Origin: JBBSEZ01 sp038239195
GTDB taxonomy: Bacteria > Planctomycetota > Planctomycetia > Gemmatales > Gemmataceae
Assembly: GCA_038239195.1 (NCBI GenBank)
Contig: JBBSEZ010000171.1
Span: 1-18,942 of the forward strand
Direction of reading: 5' to 3'
Length of the DNA stretch: 18,942 nucleotides
Below, piece by piece: positions 6,140 to 15,200 of this stretch (positions within the stretch are counted from its first letter, which is position 1; each line of letters starts with the position of its first letter). A program made the translations under genes and the position numbers. The notes below the pieces were generated by a model that was not told where the DNA came from, ran no database searches, and saw only the letters and a list, made by a program, of their open reading frames with translations.

Positions 6140-7696
6140 CTACCGCGGGCCCGTGGGAATGTCCAGAGGCTTGTGGGAATGCGCTGCCCGCGCCGGCTCG
6201 CGCGTACACTCGGGCCGCCCCCGCCGCACGGCCATCGCGAACGCCGCGAGCGCCAGCACGAAGCTCACCCCGACCGCGAGGTCGCGGAGTCGGTCCTGCC
6301 CCTGCTCCGCTCGCACCTGTCGCAATTCCTCGCGCGTCTCCTCGAGCTCCGCTCGCAATTTCTTTAGGTCGCCGACGTCGGACCTCGCCGGCAGCGCGCT
6401 GGCGGGGACGAGGCACTCGGCCCGATGCCCGCCCGGGGCGAGGATGACCACCCTGAGGGGCCCCGGACGGTCGTAGCGGAAGACGAAGTTGCCTTTCTCG
6501 TCCAGTGGCCCTTTCGTCACCAGCTCCCCGCCTTCGCGGAAGACCTCGACGGTCGCCTGGCGCGGTGCGTCACCGGTCTCGAACCAGGCCTCGATCCGGA
6601 CGGTCTGGGTCGCGGGGCTGGGATAGTACTCGGCCATGAGGCGATGCGCTCGGGCCGGGCTCGCTGACAGGAGCAGAGCGCCGACAGCAAGGAGCAGCAC
6701 GGGCGGGAGGGCAGGGCGCATGCTCTGTGCCACGGCCGTCTCGGCCGTGGGGGGCGCCGGTGTCGGGTGGCTTCTCGCGGCTGGAACAGTCGTGGCACAG
6801 GGCGGCGCGACGTGGACTTCCCCGAGCATCTCCGGCTTGACGCGGGCCAGGAAGCCGACGGTGCAGCCGAGGATCAGGCCCTCGAGCGCGGCCAGCGGTA
6901 GATGGCTCAGATAGAGGATCGTGACCACGCCGCGCCATGTGTCCTTGCCGTCGAGGAGCAGGACGGTCCCGGTCAGCGCGGTCGTCATCAGCACGGTCAG
7001 GAGGCCGACCAGCAGCCCGAGCGGGAACTCGGGGGCGTTGCCCATGCGGCTCTCGCCCCAGGCGCAGAGGACGGCAAACAGCGCGATGAGCTCCTGCGTG
7101 AGTGGATGAAAGGTGACTTCGAGGGCCGGGCGAACTTCGAGCGCCGACAGCACGAGCCCGGCTTGCCTACTCACGTGGGCCCCGAGCCCGCCGAGGGGGT
7201 TGGTGCAGAGTACCACGACGCCGAAGACCAGGCACGCGGCCCAGACGGCAGCGCTGAGCCCCACCATCGCGCCGCGGAAAAAGCCTGCCCGCGCCCACGG
7301 TGCCCGGCGAAGCAAGGAGAAGCCGCCCGCGGCGAACAGGGCGGGGATGGCCTCGGTGCAGGTGTTGACGCCGATGGTCCACAGCCCGCCGTGAGGGATG
7401 AGCAGCGCCTGGAGCGCCACGCCGACGAGGATGGCGAGGGGGGCGCGCCAGCCGAGAACGATGCCGACGAGCCCGTTGAGGAGCAAATGTGTACTACTCG
7501 GGCCCAGTTTGACGTGGATCGACGAGGCGACGAAGAACGCGGCCGTCATCAGCGCGATGCGCGGTATCTCCTCGTCGCGCACGCGAACCGCGGCCAGCAC
7601 GGCGAGCGCCAGGGCGCCGAGGGCCCCGCCGAGCAGCCAGGGCCAGGACAGCACTCCGTCGGACACGTGGACCGCCCACAGGGGGAGAACGCCCAT
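6140..7696 (-). CDS. CbiM/NikM-type nickel/cobalt permease fused to a NikL-like protein
   Basis: A 518-residue protein in two parts. Residues 1 to about 290 are a CbiM/NikM substrate-specific component of an energy-coupling-factor (ECF) metal transporter: 'VHVSDG' near the start (canonical MHIPDG), 'IHVKLGPSSTHLLLNGLVG' (60-78), 'GGLWTIGVNTCTEAIPA' (103-119) and about seven membrane helices. Residues 326-518 look like NikL: signal-peptide-like helix ending 'ARA' then His351, a beta-rich domain, a coiled-coil stretch and a final membrane helix. The linker (about 299-325) is Pro/Ala-rich and encoded by a palindromic repeat. The ATG at 7696 has GAGG 6 bases upstream and lies 17 bases after the stop of the NikK-like gene, so the two form an operon. 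The usual NikQ and NikO partners are not in the window. Eight residues precede the conserved VHVSDG and the Val codon is GTC, so no start can restore Met-His at the N-terminus. Confidence 0.82.
   Translation of the reverse strand: MGVLPLWAVHVSDGVLSWPWLLGGALGALALAVLAAVRVRDEEIPRIALMTAAFFVASSIHVKLGPSSTHLLLNGLVGIVLGWRAPLAILVGVALQALLIPHGGLWTIGVNTCTEAIPALFAAGGFSLLRRAPWARAGFFRGAMVGLSAAVWAACLVFGVVVLCTNPLGGLGAHVSRQAGLVLSALEVRPALEVTFHPLTQELIALFAVLCAWGESRMGNAPEFPLGLLVGLLTVLMTTALTGTVLLLDGKDTWRGVVTILYLSHLPLAALEGLILGCTVGFLARVKPEMLGEVHVAPPCATTVPAARSHPTPAPPTAETAVAQSMRPALPPVLLLAVGALLLSASPARAHRLMAEYYPSPATQTVRIEAWFETGDAPRQATVEVFREGGELVTKGPLDEKGNFVFRYDRPGPLRVVILAPGGHRAECLVPASALPARSDVGDLKKLRAELEETREELRQVRAEQGQDRLRDLAVGVSFVLALAAFAMAVRRGRPECTREPARAAHSHKPLDIPTGPR
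6725..6800. repeat. Palindromic repeat inside the permease-NikL linker
   Basis: The outer arms CTGTGCCACG (6725-6734) and CGTGGCACAG (6791-6800) are perfect complements; nested in the left part is a 9-bp stem, CCACGGCCG (6730-6738) with CGGCCGTGG (6742-6750), loop TCT. It encodes the Pro/Ala-rich linker just before the internal ATG (6721) of the NikL-like part. The CCACGGCCGTCTCGGCCGTGG type palindrome is one I associate with repeats in planctomycete genomes. Confidence 0.65.
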
Positions 7697-7713
7697 GTCG
7701 TACCTCGGCTCGC

Positions 7714-8517
7714 TCAGCGGGGGGGCTTTTCGTCCACGAACACCCAGAACGTGCAGCGCTGCCGCAGGGGGACGTCCTTGCCCTTGTGGTCGCGCCTGCC
7801 GACCCTGCGGCTGGCGGTCAGGCACCACCAGCCCGCGTCGGTCAAGGTGGCGGATGCGACGCCGTTGACGTCGGTGCGCACGGTGCGCGTCACGTGCTCT
7901 TCGGGGGGAAGCACCTTCGGCGGGGCCCGGTTGTAGCGCTCGACCTCGACGAGCCCGCCCCGGTAGCCGACGAGTTTCTCTTTCTCGGCGAACCGCTTGC
8001 TTGCGTGGAAGATCTCCGCCTGGAACACCATCCCCGGTTCGAGCCCGTAGGGTCGCGTCAGGGGGCGCCACTCGAACTCCGGCTGGCTGGCGGCGCTCCA
8101 GCCCTTCTGGGCCTGAACGTGCAGCACTACCTTGACGGTGTCCTCGACGTAGGCCTCGTCCTCCTCGAGATAGAGGGGCGGCGCCTTGAGCAGGAAGACG
8201 TAGTCGCCGCGCTGCTCCGGCGCGAATTGCAAACGGTAGCCGGTGACCTTCTTGCCTTTCTCGCCCGGCAGGGCGACCTTTTCGAGCTTATCGACCAGGT
8301 CGAGCTTCTTGCCGGCGGGGGCGAGGGCGATGAGGCTGACCGGCTTGGGGGCGTCGAAGAGCTGATGCTCGAACGGGTGGCCCCACTGGTAGGTGAAGGT
8401 GACGGCCTCGCCCTTCTTGACCGAGTGCTTGTCGGGCAGCAGCATGTTGTAATGGGCGCCGGCCGTCGAGGCGAGCAGGGCGCCGAGGGCCACGGCAAGC
8501 AGAACGCGGGATCGCAT
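7714..8517 (-). CDS. DUF4198 periplasmic protein, NikK-like component of a Ni/Co ECF transporter
   Basis: A 267-residue protein with a clear signal peptide (residues 1-21, ending 'STAGA') whose mature form would begin 'HYNMLLPDKHSVKKGE', a hallmark of DUF4198/NikK proteins in which His residues at the exposed N-terminus are candidates for metal capture. Beta-rich domain; further His at 'QWGHPFEHQLFD'. The C-terminal part ('TVRTDVNGVASATLTDAGWWCLTA') is typical of DUF4198. Comparative genomics of NikMQO systems places NikK and NikL as extra components replacing NikN; here the NikK-like gene is first and the NikM-NikL fusion follows after 17 bases. The ATG at 8517 is chosen for the signal peptide and a GAGAAG just upstream; an in-frame ATG at 8562 would add 15 polar residues ahead of it. 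Nickel versus cobalt cannot be decided. Confidence 0.8.
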   Translation of the reverse strand: MRSRVLLAVALGALLASTAGAHYNMLLPDKHSVKKGEAVTFTYQWGHPFEHQLFDAPKPVSLIALAPAGKKLDLVDKLEKVALPGEKGKKVTGYRLQFAPEQRGDYVFLLKAPPLYLEEDEAYVEDTVKVVLHVQAQKGWSAASQPEFEWRPLTRPYGLEPGMVFQAEIFHASKRFAEKEKLVGYRGGLVEVERYNRAPPKVLPPEEHVTRTVRTDVNGVASATLTDAGWWCLTASRRVGRRDHKGKDVPLRQRCTFWVFVDEKPPR

Positions 8518-8560
8518 GGTGCTTCTCGTCCGTTGGTGCGTGGGGGCTTCCACTCTGCTC

Positions 8561-8587
8561 ATCATACGAATCTGAGAATCGTCATAC
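8561..8587 (-). promoter_or_regulatory. Direct repeat GTATGA-N14-GTATGA at the metal-operon promoter
   Basis: On the minus strand GTATGA occurs at 8587-8582 and again at 8567-8562, 20 bases apart, about two helical turns. The second copy overlaps TATGAT (8566-8561), the best -10-like hexamer for the NikK-like gene, about 44 bases before its ATG. GTATGA is the half-site of the known NikR operator, but that operator is inverted (GTATGA-N16-TCATAC), whereas here both copies point the same way. A metal-responsive operator is an inference. Confidence 0.35.
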
Positions 8588-8605
8588 CAGTTTGGCCGGC
8601 CGGCC

Positions 8606-8617
8606 GTGGGGTAGAAT
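8606..8617 (+). promoter_or_regulatory. Promoter-like element GTGGGGTAGAAT
   Basis: GTGGGGTAGAAT ends 43 bases before the ATG of the Gemmata-type gene. It matches 11 of 12 positions of the TTGNGGTA-type motif, and TAGAAT is a fair -10 box (5 of 6). TTGGCC 14 bases upstream is too close for a standard -35. Confidence 0.4.
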
Positions 8618-8660
8618 GGTGGGCGAAGAGGTCGCCGTCGAGGGCGGGGAGGGGACGGCC

Positions 8661-9191
8661 ATGACGGAGGAAGAATGGCTGGCGTGTACGGACGTGCTGG
8701 CGATGATGTTCTTTCTGCGCGGGCGGGCGAGCGAGCGGAAGCTCGGGCTGTTCCGCTGCGCCTCGCACCGGCGCGACTGGTACGTGCAGCAGAACGCGGC
8801 GTGCCTGTGGGCGGTCGAGGTGCTGGAGCGGCATTTCGACGGGCAGGGCGGGGACGAGTGGAAGAAGGCCGACGACGTGCTGCGCGGCCTGCCGGCGGCG
8901 ACGTGGTCGCAAGACCTGGAGGCGGCGTTCCTCCGCGACCTGCGCTGCATCGCCGGCAACCCCTTTCGGACAAGGAGCATCGGCCCGGCAGTGCTGGCCT
9001 GGGACGGTGAGACGGCGGTGCGGCTGGCGCAGGCGATTTACGAGGAGAGGGCGTTCGAGCGGATGCCGATTCTCGGCGACGCGCTCGAAGAGGCGGGGTG
9101 CGTCGAGGAGGTGATGCTGGCGCATTGCCGGGAAAAGGAGGGGCACGTACGGGGGTGCTGGGTGGTGGATCGGGTGCTGGGGCGGGAGTGA
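8661..9191 (+). CDS. Small protein of the Gemmata-type 'MTEEEWLAC' paralogue family, function unknown
   Basis: A 176-residue soluble protein without signal or membrane segments. I recognise its layout from a family found in many copies in Gemmata-like planctomycetes: start 'MTEEEWLACTD', then 'LRGRASERKLGLFRCASHRRDW', a central helical part, 'CIAGNPFR', 'AQAIYEERAFERMPILGDAL' and the ending 'CREKEGHVRGCWVVDRVLG'. No catalytic motif is seen. The ATG at 8661 is set by GGGGAGGGG at 8646-8654 and by the family's usual start; the frame is open further up to 8592. It is divergent from the nickel operon and convergent with uvrA, so it is probably a single-gene unit. The family assignment comes from memory of the pattern, and no role should be inferred from it. 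Confidence 0.75.
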   Translation: MTEEEWLACTDVLAMMFFLRGRASERKLGLFRCASHRRDWYVQQNAACLWAVEVLERHFDGQGGDEWKKADDVLRGLPAATWSQDLEAAFLRDLRCIAGNPFRTRSIGPAVLAWDGETAVRLAQAIYEERAFERMPILGDALEEAGCVEEVMLAHCREKEGHVRGCWVVDRVLGRE

Positions 9192-9207
9192 GCGCTTCAG
9201 GATCCGC

Positions 9208-9276
9208 GCCCCATTTAGCCGCCCCGCAACCGGGCCGCGACGCCCGCGCCCCGGTTGCGGGGCGGCTAAATGGGGC
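9208..9276. repeat. Perfect inverted repeat with 27-bp arms between convergent genes
   Basis: Arms 9208-9234 and 9250-9276 are perfect reverse complements around a 15-base loop. The arms contain CCATTTAGCCGCCCCGCAAC, unusual in carrying an AT-rich ATTTA core inside GC-rich sequence. The element fills the gap between the small-protein gene (stop 9189-9191) and uvrA (minus-strand stop 9281-9283), with only 4 bases to the latter. It could terminate both genes, but no T-tract follows on either strand. The shape fits a palindromic mobile repeat. Confidence 0.88.
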
Positions 9277-9280
9277 CCAA

Positions 9281-12200
9281 TTACGGCTCCTCCCCCTCCT
9301 CGCCCTTGCCGAACGCCTCCCGAAACCCCCGCAAATGCTCCGCCAGCACCTTCTTCAACTTCGCCACCGCCTCCGCCCCCGGCGCCTGCACGAACGCCAG
9401 CTTCAGCACGTCGCCGTCGGCGCGCTCGTCGGCGATCTCCGCCTTGCCGCCCAGTCCCTCCACCTGCGCCAGGTTGAACTGCCCCTTCTTGCCCAGGAAC
9501 CGGAGCTCCAGTGACTCCGCCTCCTTGGTGCGCCACGTCGCCCACCCCCTGCCGACGCCCGGCACCTTGAGCGCGATCATTTGGCGGACGTCCCATTTCA
9601 CCGCAAGCCCCGGCTCCACCTCGCGCACGATCTGCAACAATTGCGGCAGGACGGCCCGGTCCCAGCGGAGCTTGCGGCCGATGGGGAAGCCCTTCTCGCC
9701 GAGGTGCCAGCGCTCGCCGTTCACCTTCCACGGCATCACGTCCTCGGGCTTGGTCTTGGCCCGCTTCAGGCTGTTGTGGAACGAGGTGACGGCCTCCTTC
9801 AAGAAGTCGCGGAAGGCGGGGGTGTCGATCTCGCTCAGGCGATGCACCAGCACCGTCACCGACTGCCAGGGGCCCTTGTGGGCCGTCACCCACACGCGGT
9901 CCTCGCTGCCGTAGACCTCCAGCCCCGGCGTTTCGTTGAGCGGGCGGATGCCGAGCCTCTGGACCAGTTCCGAGCTCTTGAAGGCGTTCTTGCCGACGCG
10001 GAACACCAGCCGCAGAAGCCACTCCTGGCCCGTTAGCGCGTGCAGGAACCAACCCTCCGACTTGGTGGCCGCCGCGATCTCCACCACCGTGCGCTGCTTC
10101 CAGTTCGTCTCGCCGAAGGCCCCGAGCTCGCGTATCTGCTCCTCGACCCACGGCAGGATCGCCCCCTCCCAGCGGATCGGCTTGCCTTCGCTCGTGACGC
10201 GCTCGACGGTGTGCCAGCGCTGGCCATCGACCTCCCACGGCATCGCCGCGTCGCGCCCCACCTCGGCGAGGTCGAGGTCGCCCTCCTTCTCCGCCTCGGC
10301 GGCGTGCGGGTCGTAGCGCTCGCGCTTCAGGTGCGGGCCCGCCTCCAGTATGGGGGCCAGCGCCTTGGCCGTGTGCGAAGGCGCTCCTTCGCGCCAGAGG
10401 CGCACGACCTCCTCGGGCGGGCCCTCGGCCACGATGCGGCCGCCGCCCGGCCCGGCCTCGGGGCCGAGGTCGATGACCCAGTCGGCCGTCTTGATCACGT
10501 CCAGGTTGTGCTCGACCACGATGACCGTGTTGCCGAGATCGACGAGCCGGTTCAGCACCTCGAGCAGCTTGCCGACGTCGTCGAAGTGCAGGCCGGTCGT
10601 CGGCTCGTCGAGGACGTAGAGGGTGCGCCCCGTGCTCGGCCGGGCCAGCTCCGCCGCCAGCTTGACGCGCTGCGCCTCCCCGCCCGAGAGCGTGGGCGCG
10701 GGCTGGCCCAGCGCCAGGTAGCCCAGCCCCACGTCGGCGAGGGTTTGCAAGACGCGCCGCACCTTGGGGATGTTGCCGAACAGCTCCAGCGCCTCGTGAA
10801 CGCGCATGTCGAGCACGTCGCTGATGCTCTTGCCCTTGTAGTGGACGGCGAGCGTCTCGGGGTTGTAGCGGTGCCCGTCGCAGACGTCGCACGTGACCCA
10901 GACGTCGGGGAGGAAGTGCATCTCGATGCGCTTCTGTCCGTTGCCCTCGCAGGCCTCGCAGCGCCCGCCCGGCTTGTTGAAGCTGAAGCGCCGCGGCTGG
11001 TAGCCGCGCACCTTGCTCTCCGGCAGTTGGGCGAACAGCTCGCGGATCAGGTCGAAGACGCCCGTGTAGGTGGCGGGGTTGGACGATGGGGTGTTGCCGA
11101 TGGCGCCCTGATCGACGTTGATGATCTTGTCGATCTGTTCCAGCCCCAGCACCTCCTCGACCGCCGCGGCGGGGGTGCGGGCGCGGTGCAGCCGGCGCGC
11201 CAGGGTCTGGTACAGCACCTCGTGGACGAGCGAGGACTTGCCCGACCCGCTCACGCCCGTGACGGCGATGAATGCCCCGAGGGGGAAGGCGACGTCGAGG
11301 TTCTGGAGGTTGTTCTGGCGTGCGCCCTTGACGGTGAGGACGGGCCGCTTCTCGTTGCGGCGGTTCGCCGGCACGGGCAGCGCCTTCTTGCCCGAGAGGT
11401 ACTGTCCGGTGAGCGACGCTTTCGCCCGCACGATCTGCTTGGCGGTGCCGCGCGCCGTGATCTCCCCGCCCCGATCGCCGGCGCCGGGGCCGAAGTCGAG
11501 GAGATAGTCGGCGTTGGCGATCACCTCGCGGTCGTGCTCGACGAGGACCAGCGTGTTGCCGAGGTCGCGCAGCTTTTGCAGCGCTCCCAGCAGCCGGCTG
11601 TTGTCGCGCGGGTGCAAGCCGATGGTCGGCTCATCCAGGACGTAGAGGACCCCCGTCAGCCCACTGCCGACCTGGCTCGCCAGTCGGATGCGCTGCGACT
11701 CGCCGCCCGACAGCGTCGGCCCCGAGCGGTCGAGCGTGAGGTACTCGAGCCCGACGTCCACGAGGAACGTGAGCCGGTTGCGCACCTCGCGCAGCAGCTC
11801 GCCCGCCAGCTTCTGCTGGGTGGGGGTTAGCTCCATCGCTCGGAACAGCTCCAGCGCCTCACCGAGCGGTTTGGCGCATAGCTGCCCCATCGTCAGCGCC
11901 GGCCGGTCGAGGCCGAAGGGCAGCCGGCACGCCGCCGGGTCGGGGCGGAGGCGCGAGCCGGCGCAGACGGCGCACGGCACTTCGGTGACGAGGTGATCGA
12001 GCCGGGCCCGGTAGGCGGGGCTGACGCGCGCCGCCTCGTCGATGGCGGGGAAGAGGCCCTTGTACTGGAAACGCGTTCCCTCACCCCCCCGGCCCCCCTC
12101 TCCCAAGGAGGGAGAGGGGGGAGAGGAGGCTCTCGTCTTCTGTCTGGCTCCCCCTCTCCCTCCTTGGGAGAGGGGGTTGGAGGGTGAGGGGATCCCCCCC

Positions 12201-15200
12201 AGCGCGATCCACGCCTCTCCCGTGCCATGCAGCACGGCGCGCTGCTGAGCGGCCCCCAACTCCTCAAACGGCGTGTCGAGCGAGAAGCCGGCGTGGCCGG
12301 CGATGGCCTCGGCGAAGCGCAGGAAAGACGAGCCCGGGGCGAGGTCGGGCCAGGCGGCGATGGCGCCGTGGCGCAGCGACCGTTTCGGGTCGCGAATGAG
12401 GAGGGCAGGGCTGGCCCCCTGTTGCACGCCCAGGCCCTCGCAGGCGGGGCACCAGCCGAGCGGGCCGTTGAACGAGAAGTGGTGCGGGTTGAGCGGCTCG
12501 AAGCCGCGCCCGCAGCGCTCGCAGCTGTAGTGCTGGCTGTAGCGCTGCACCTGCCATTGCGCCTCGGGCTTGCCCTCTTCCACCAGCGCGACGTGCATCA
12601 CGCCGCGGCCCAGGTCGAGGCACGCCTCCACCGCGTCGGCGACGCGCGAGCGCTGGTTGGCCCGCACCACCACGCGATCCACGACCACCTCGACGAGGTG
12701 CTTGCGCCGGTGATCGATGTCGGGTGGCTCCTCGATGGAGTACGACTTGCCATCGACGCGCAGGCGGACGAACCCCGAGCGCCGAACCTCGTCGAACAGC
12801 GCCTCGTAGCGCTCCTGGCCGCGCCGTTCCAGCGGCGCCATCAGATAGAGCTTACTGCCCTCCGCCAGGGCCAGGATGCGGTCGATGACCTCGTCGGCCG
12901 TCTGGGTGCCGACGGGTATCTGGCAGACGGGGCAATAGGGCTGGCCGAGGCGCGGGTAGAGGATGCGCAGGTAGTCGTGGATCTCGGTGACGGTCCCGAC
13001 GGTCGAGCGCGGGCTTCGCGAGGCGCTCTTCTGCTCGATGCTGATCGCAGGGGACAGCCCGCTCACGTGCTCGACCCTGGGCTTCTGCATCTGGCCGAGG
13101 AACTGCCGGGCGTAGGCCGACAGCGACTCGATGTAGCGCCTTTGGCCCTCCGCATAGATTGTGTCCAGGGCCAGCGAGCTCTTGCCCGATCCGCTCGGCC
13201 CGCAGAAGACGGTCATCTTGCCGCGCGGCATCTCGACGGTGACGTTCTTGAGGTTGTGCTGTTGCGCTCCCTCGACGCGCAGCACCTTCAGTTCCTCCGC
13301 GCCGTTTCGCGTCGGCAGTGCCTTCTTCCGCCGACCGTTCTTGCCGGGGGCGTGGGCCTTCGGCGTCAGCGCGGGCCCCAATGCCTGCCCGGTGTAGGAG
13401 TCGCTACACTCGGCCAACGCTTCCGGCGGGCCTGCGAAGACGAGCTCTCCGCCGCCGCTGCCGCCTTCGGGGCCGAGGTCGATGAGCCAGTCGGCGGTCT
13501 TGAGCACGTCGAGGTTGTGCTCGATGACGATGACGGAGTTGCCCGCCTCGACGAAGCCGTGCAGCACTTGCAAGAGCTTCTGGATGTCGTCGAAGTGCAG
13601 GCCGGTCGTCGGCTCGTCGAGGAGGTAGAGCGTGCGCCCCGTCGCCCGTCGGCACAGCTCGCGGGCCAGCTTGACGCGCTGCGCCTCGCCGCCCGAGAGG
13701 GTGGGGGCGGGCTGGCCGAGCTTCACGTAGTCGAGCCCGACGTCGTGCAGCGTCTGGAGCATGTTGCGAATGCGCGGGACGTGCGCGAAGTGCTCGAGCG
13801 CCTCCTGGACGTCCATCTCGAGGACTTCGCGGATGTTCTTGCCCTTAAAGCGGACCTGCAACGTCTCGCGGTTGAAGCGCCGGCCTTCGCACACCGGGCA
13901 CGTCACCCACACGTCGGCGAGGAAGTCCATGTTGAGCCGATTGGAGCCGTTGCCCTCGCAGGCCTCGCAGCGCCCGCCCGGCTTGTTGAAGCTGAACCGC
14001 CCCAGCTTGTAGCCGCGCACCTTCGCCTCGGGCATCTCGGCGAACAGGGCGCGGACCTCGTCGAAGACCTTGATGTAGGTGGCCGGGTTGGAGCGCGGCG
14101 TCCGGCCAATCGGCGACTGGTCGATGTCGATCACCTTGTCGATCAGCTCGACGCCCTCGATGCGGTCGTGCTCGCCCACTGGCCGGCCATCGCCTTCGTC
14201 CTCCTCGGTCTCCGCGGGCTCGCGCCCCCGGCTCGCCCCGTTGGCGAGGCGAGCCATCAGGCCTTGCTTGAGGATGTCGTTGACGAGCGAGCTCTTGCCC
14301 GAGCCGCTGACGCCGGTCACGCCCACGAATAGGCCGAGGGGCACCTCGACGGTGAGGTCCTTGAGGTTGTGGTGGCGTGCGCCGACGACGCGCAAGCACT
14401 TCTCCGAGCGCGGCCGGCGCTGCGCCGGAACCAGGATTTGCCGGGCCCCCGAGAGGTACTGTCCCGTGAGGCTCTTGCTGTCGGCGAGGACTTCCTGATA
14501 CGTCCCGGCGGCGACGACCTCTCCGCCGCGGACGCCGGGGCCGGGGCCGAAATCGACGAGATAGTCGGCCGCGCGCATGGTGTCCTCGTCGTGCTCGACG
14601 ACGACGACGGTATTGCCCATGTCGCGCAACTTCTCCAGCGAACGCAAGAGGCGCTCGTTGTCGCGCGGGTGCAGGCCGATGCTCGGCTCGTCGAGGATGT
14701 ATAGGACGCCGACGAGCCCACAGCCGATCTGCCCCGCCAGTCGAATGCGCTGGGCCTCGCCGCCCGAGAGGGTAGGGGCGCTGCGGTCGAGCGTAAGGTA
14801 GTGCAGGCCGACGTTGAGCAGGAAGCCGACGCGGCCGCGCAGCTCCTTGAGCACCTCGGTGGCGATGGTGCGCTGTAGCGGGGCGAGCCCTTGTTCGAGC
14901 GGGCCATCGGGCGCCATCCAGGCGGCGAGGTCGCCGACGGGCAGGGCGCAGGCCTCGACGATGGACTTGCCGCTGACGCGCACGGCGCGCGCTTGCGGGT
15001 TGAGGCGCTGGCCGTGGCAGGTCGGGCAGCGCCCCACGCGCATGTACTTTTCGAGCTGCATCCGGCGCGGGCCGGCGGCGGCCTTCTTGAACTGGCTGAG
15101 CAGTTGGGGGATGACGCCCTCCCACTTGCCGCCGTGCTTCCAGACCTTGCCGCGGCGCTGCTTCCACTCGAAGGTGATGTGGCGGTCGCCGGAGCCGTGG

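Noticed and set aside
7653..7672. GTG start giving an N-terminal Met-His in the CbiM-like protein
   Set aside because: The Val codon before the conserved His is GTC, and the nearby GTG would start after the His.
8518..8660. Cobalamin or NiCo riboswitch upstream of the metal operon
   Set aside because: Only 143 bases are available before the divergent gene and I see neither a B12-box-like sequence nor the multi-stem layout of these riboswitches.
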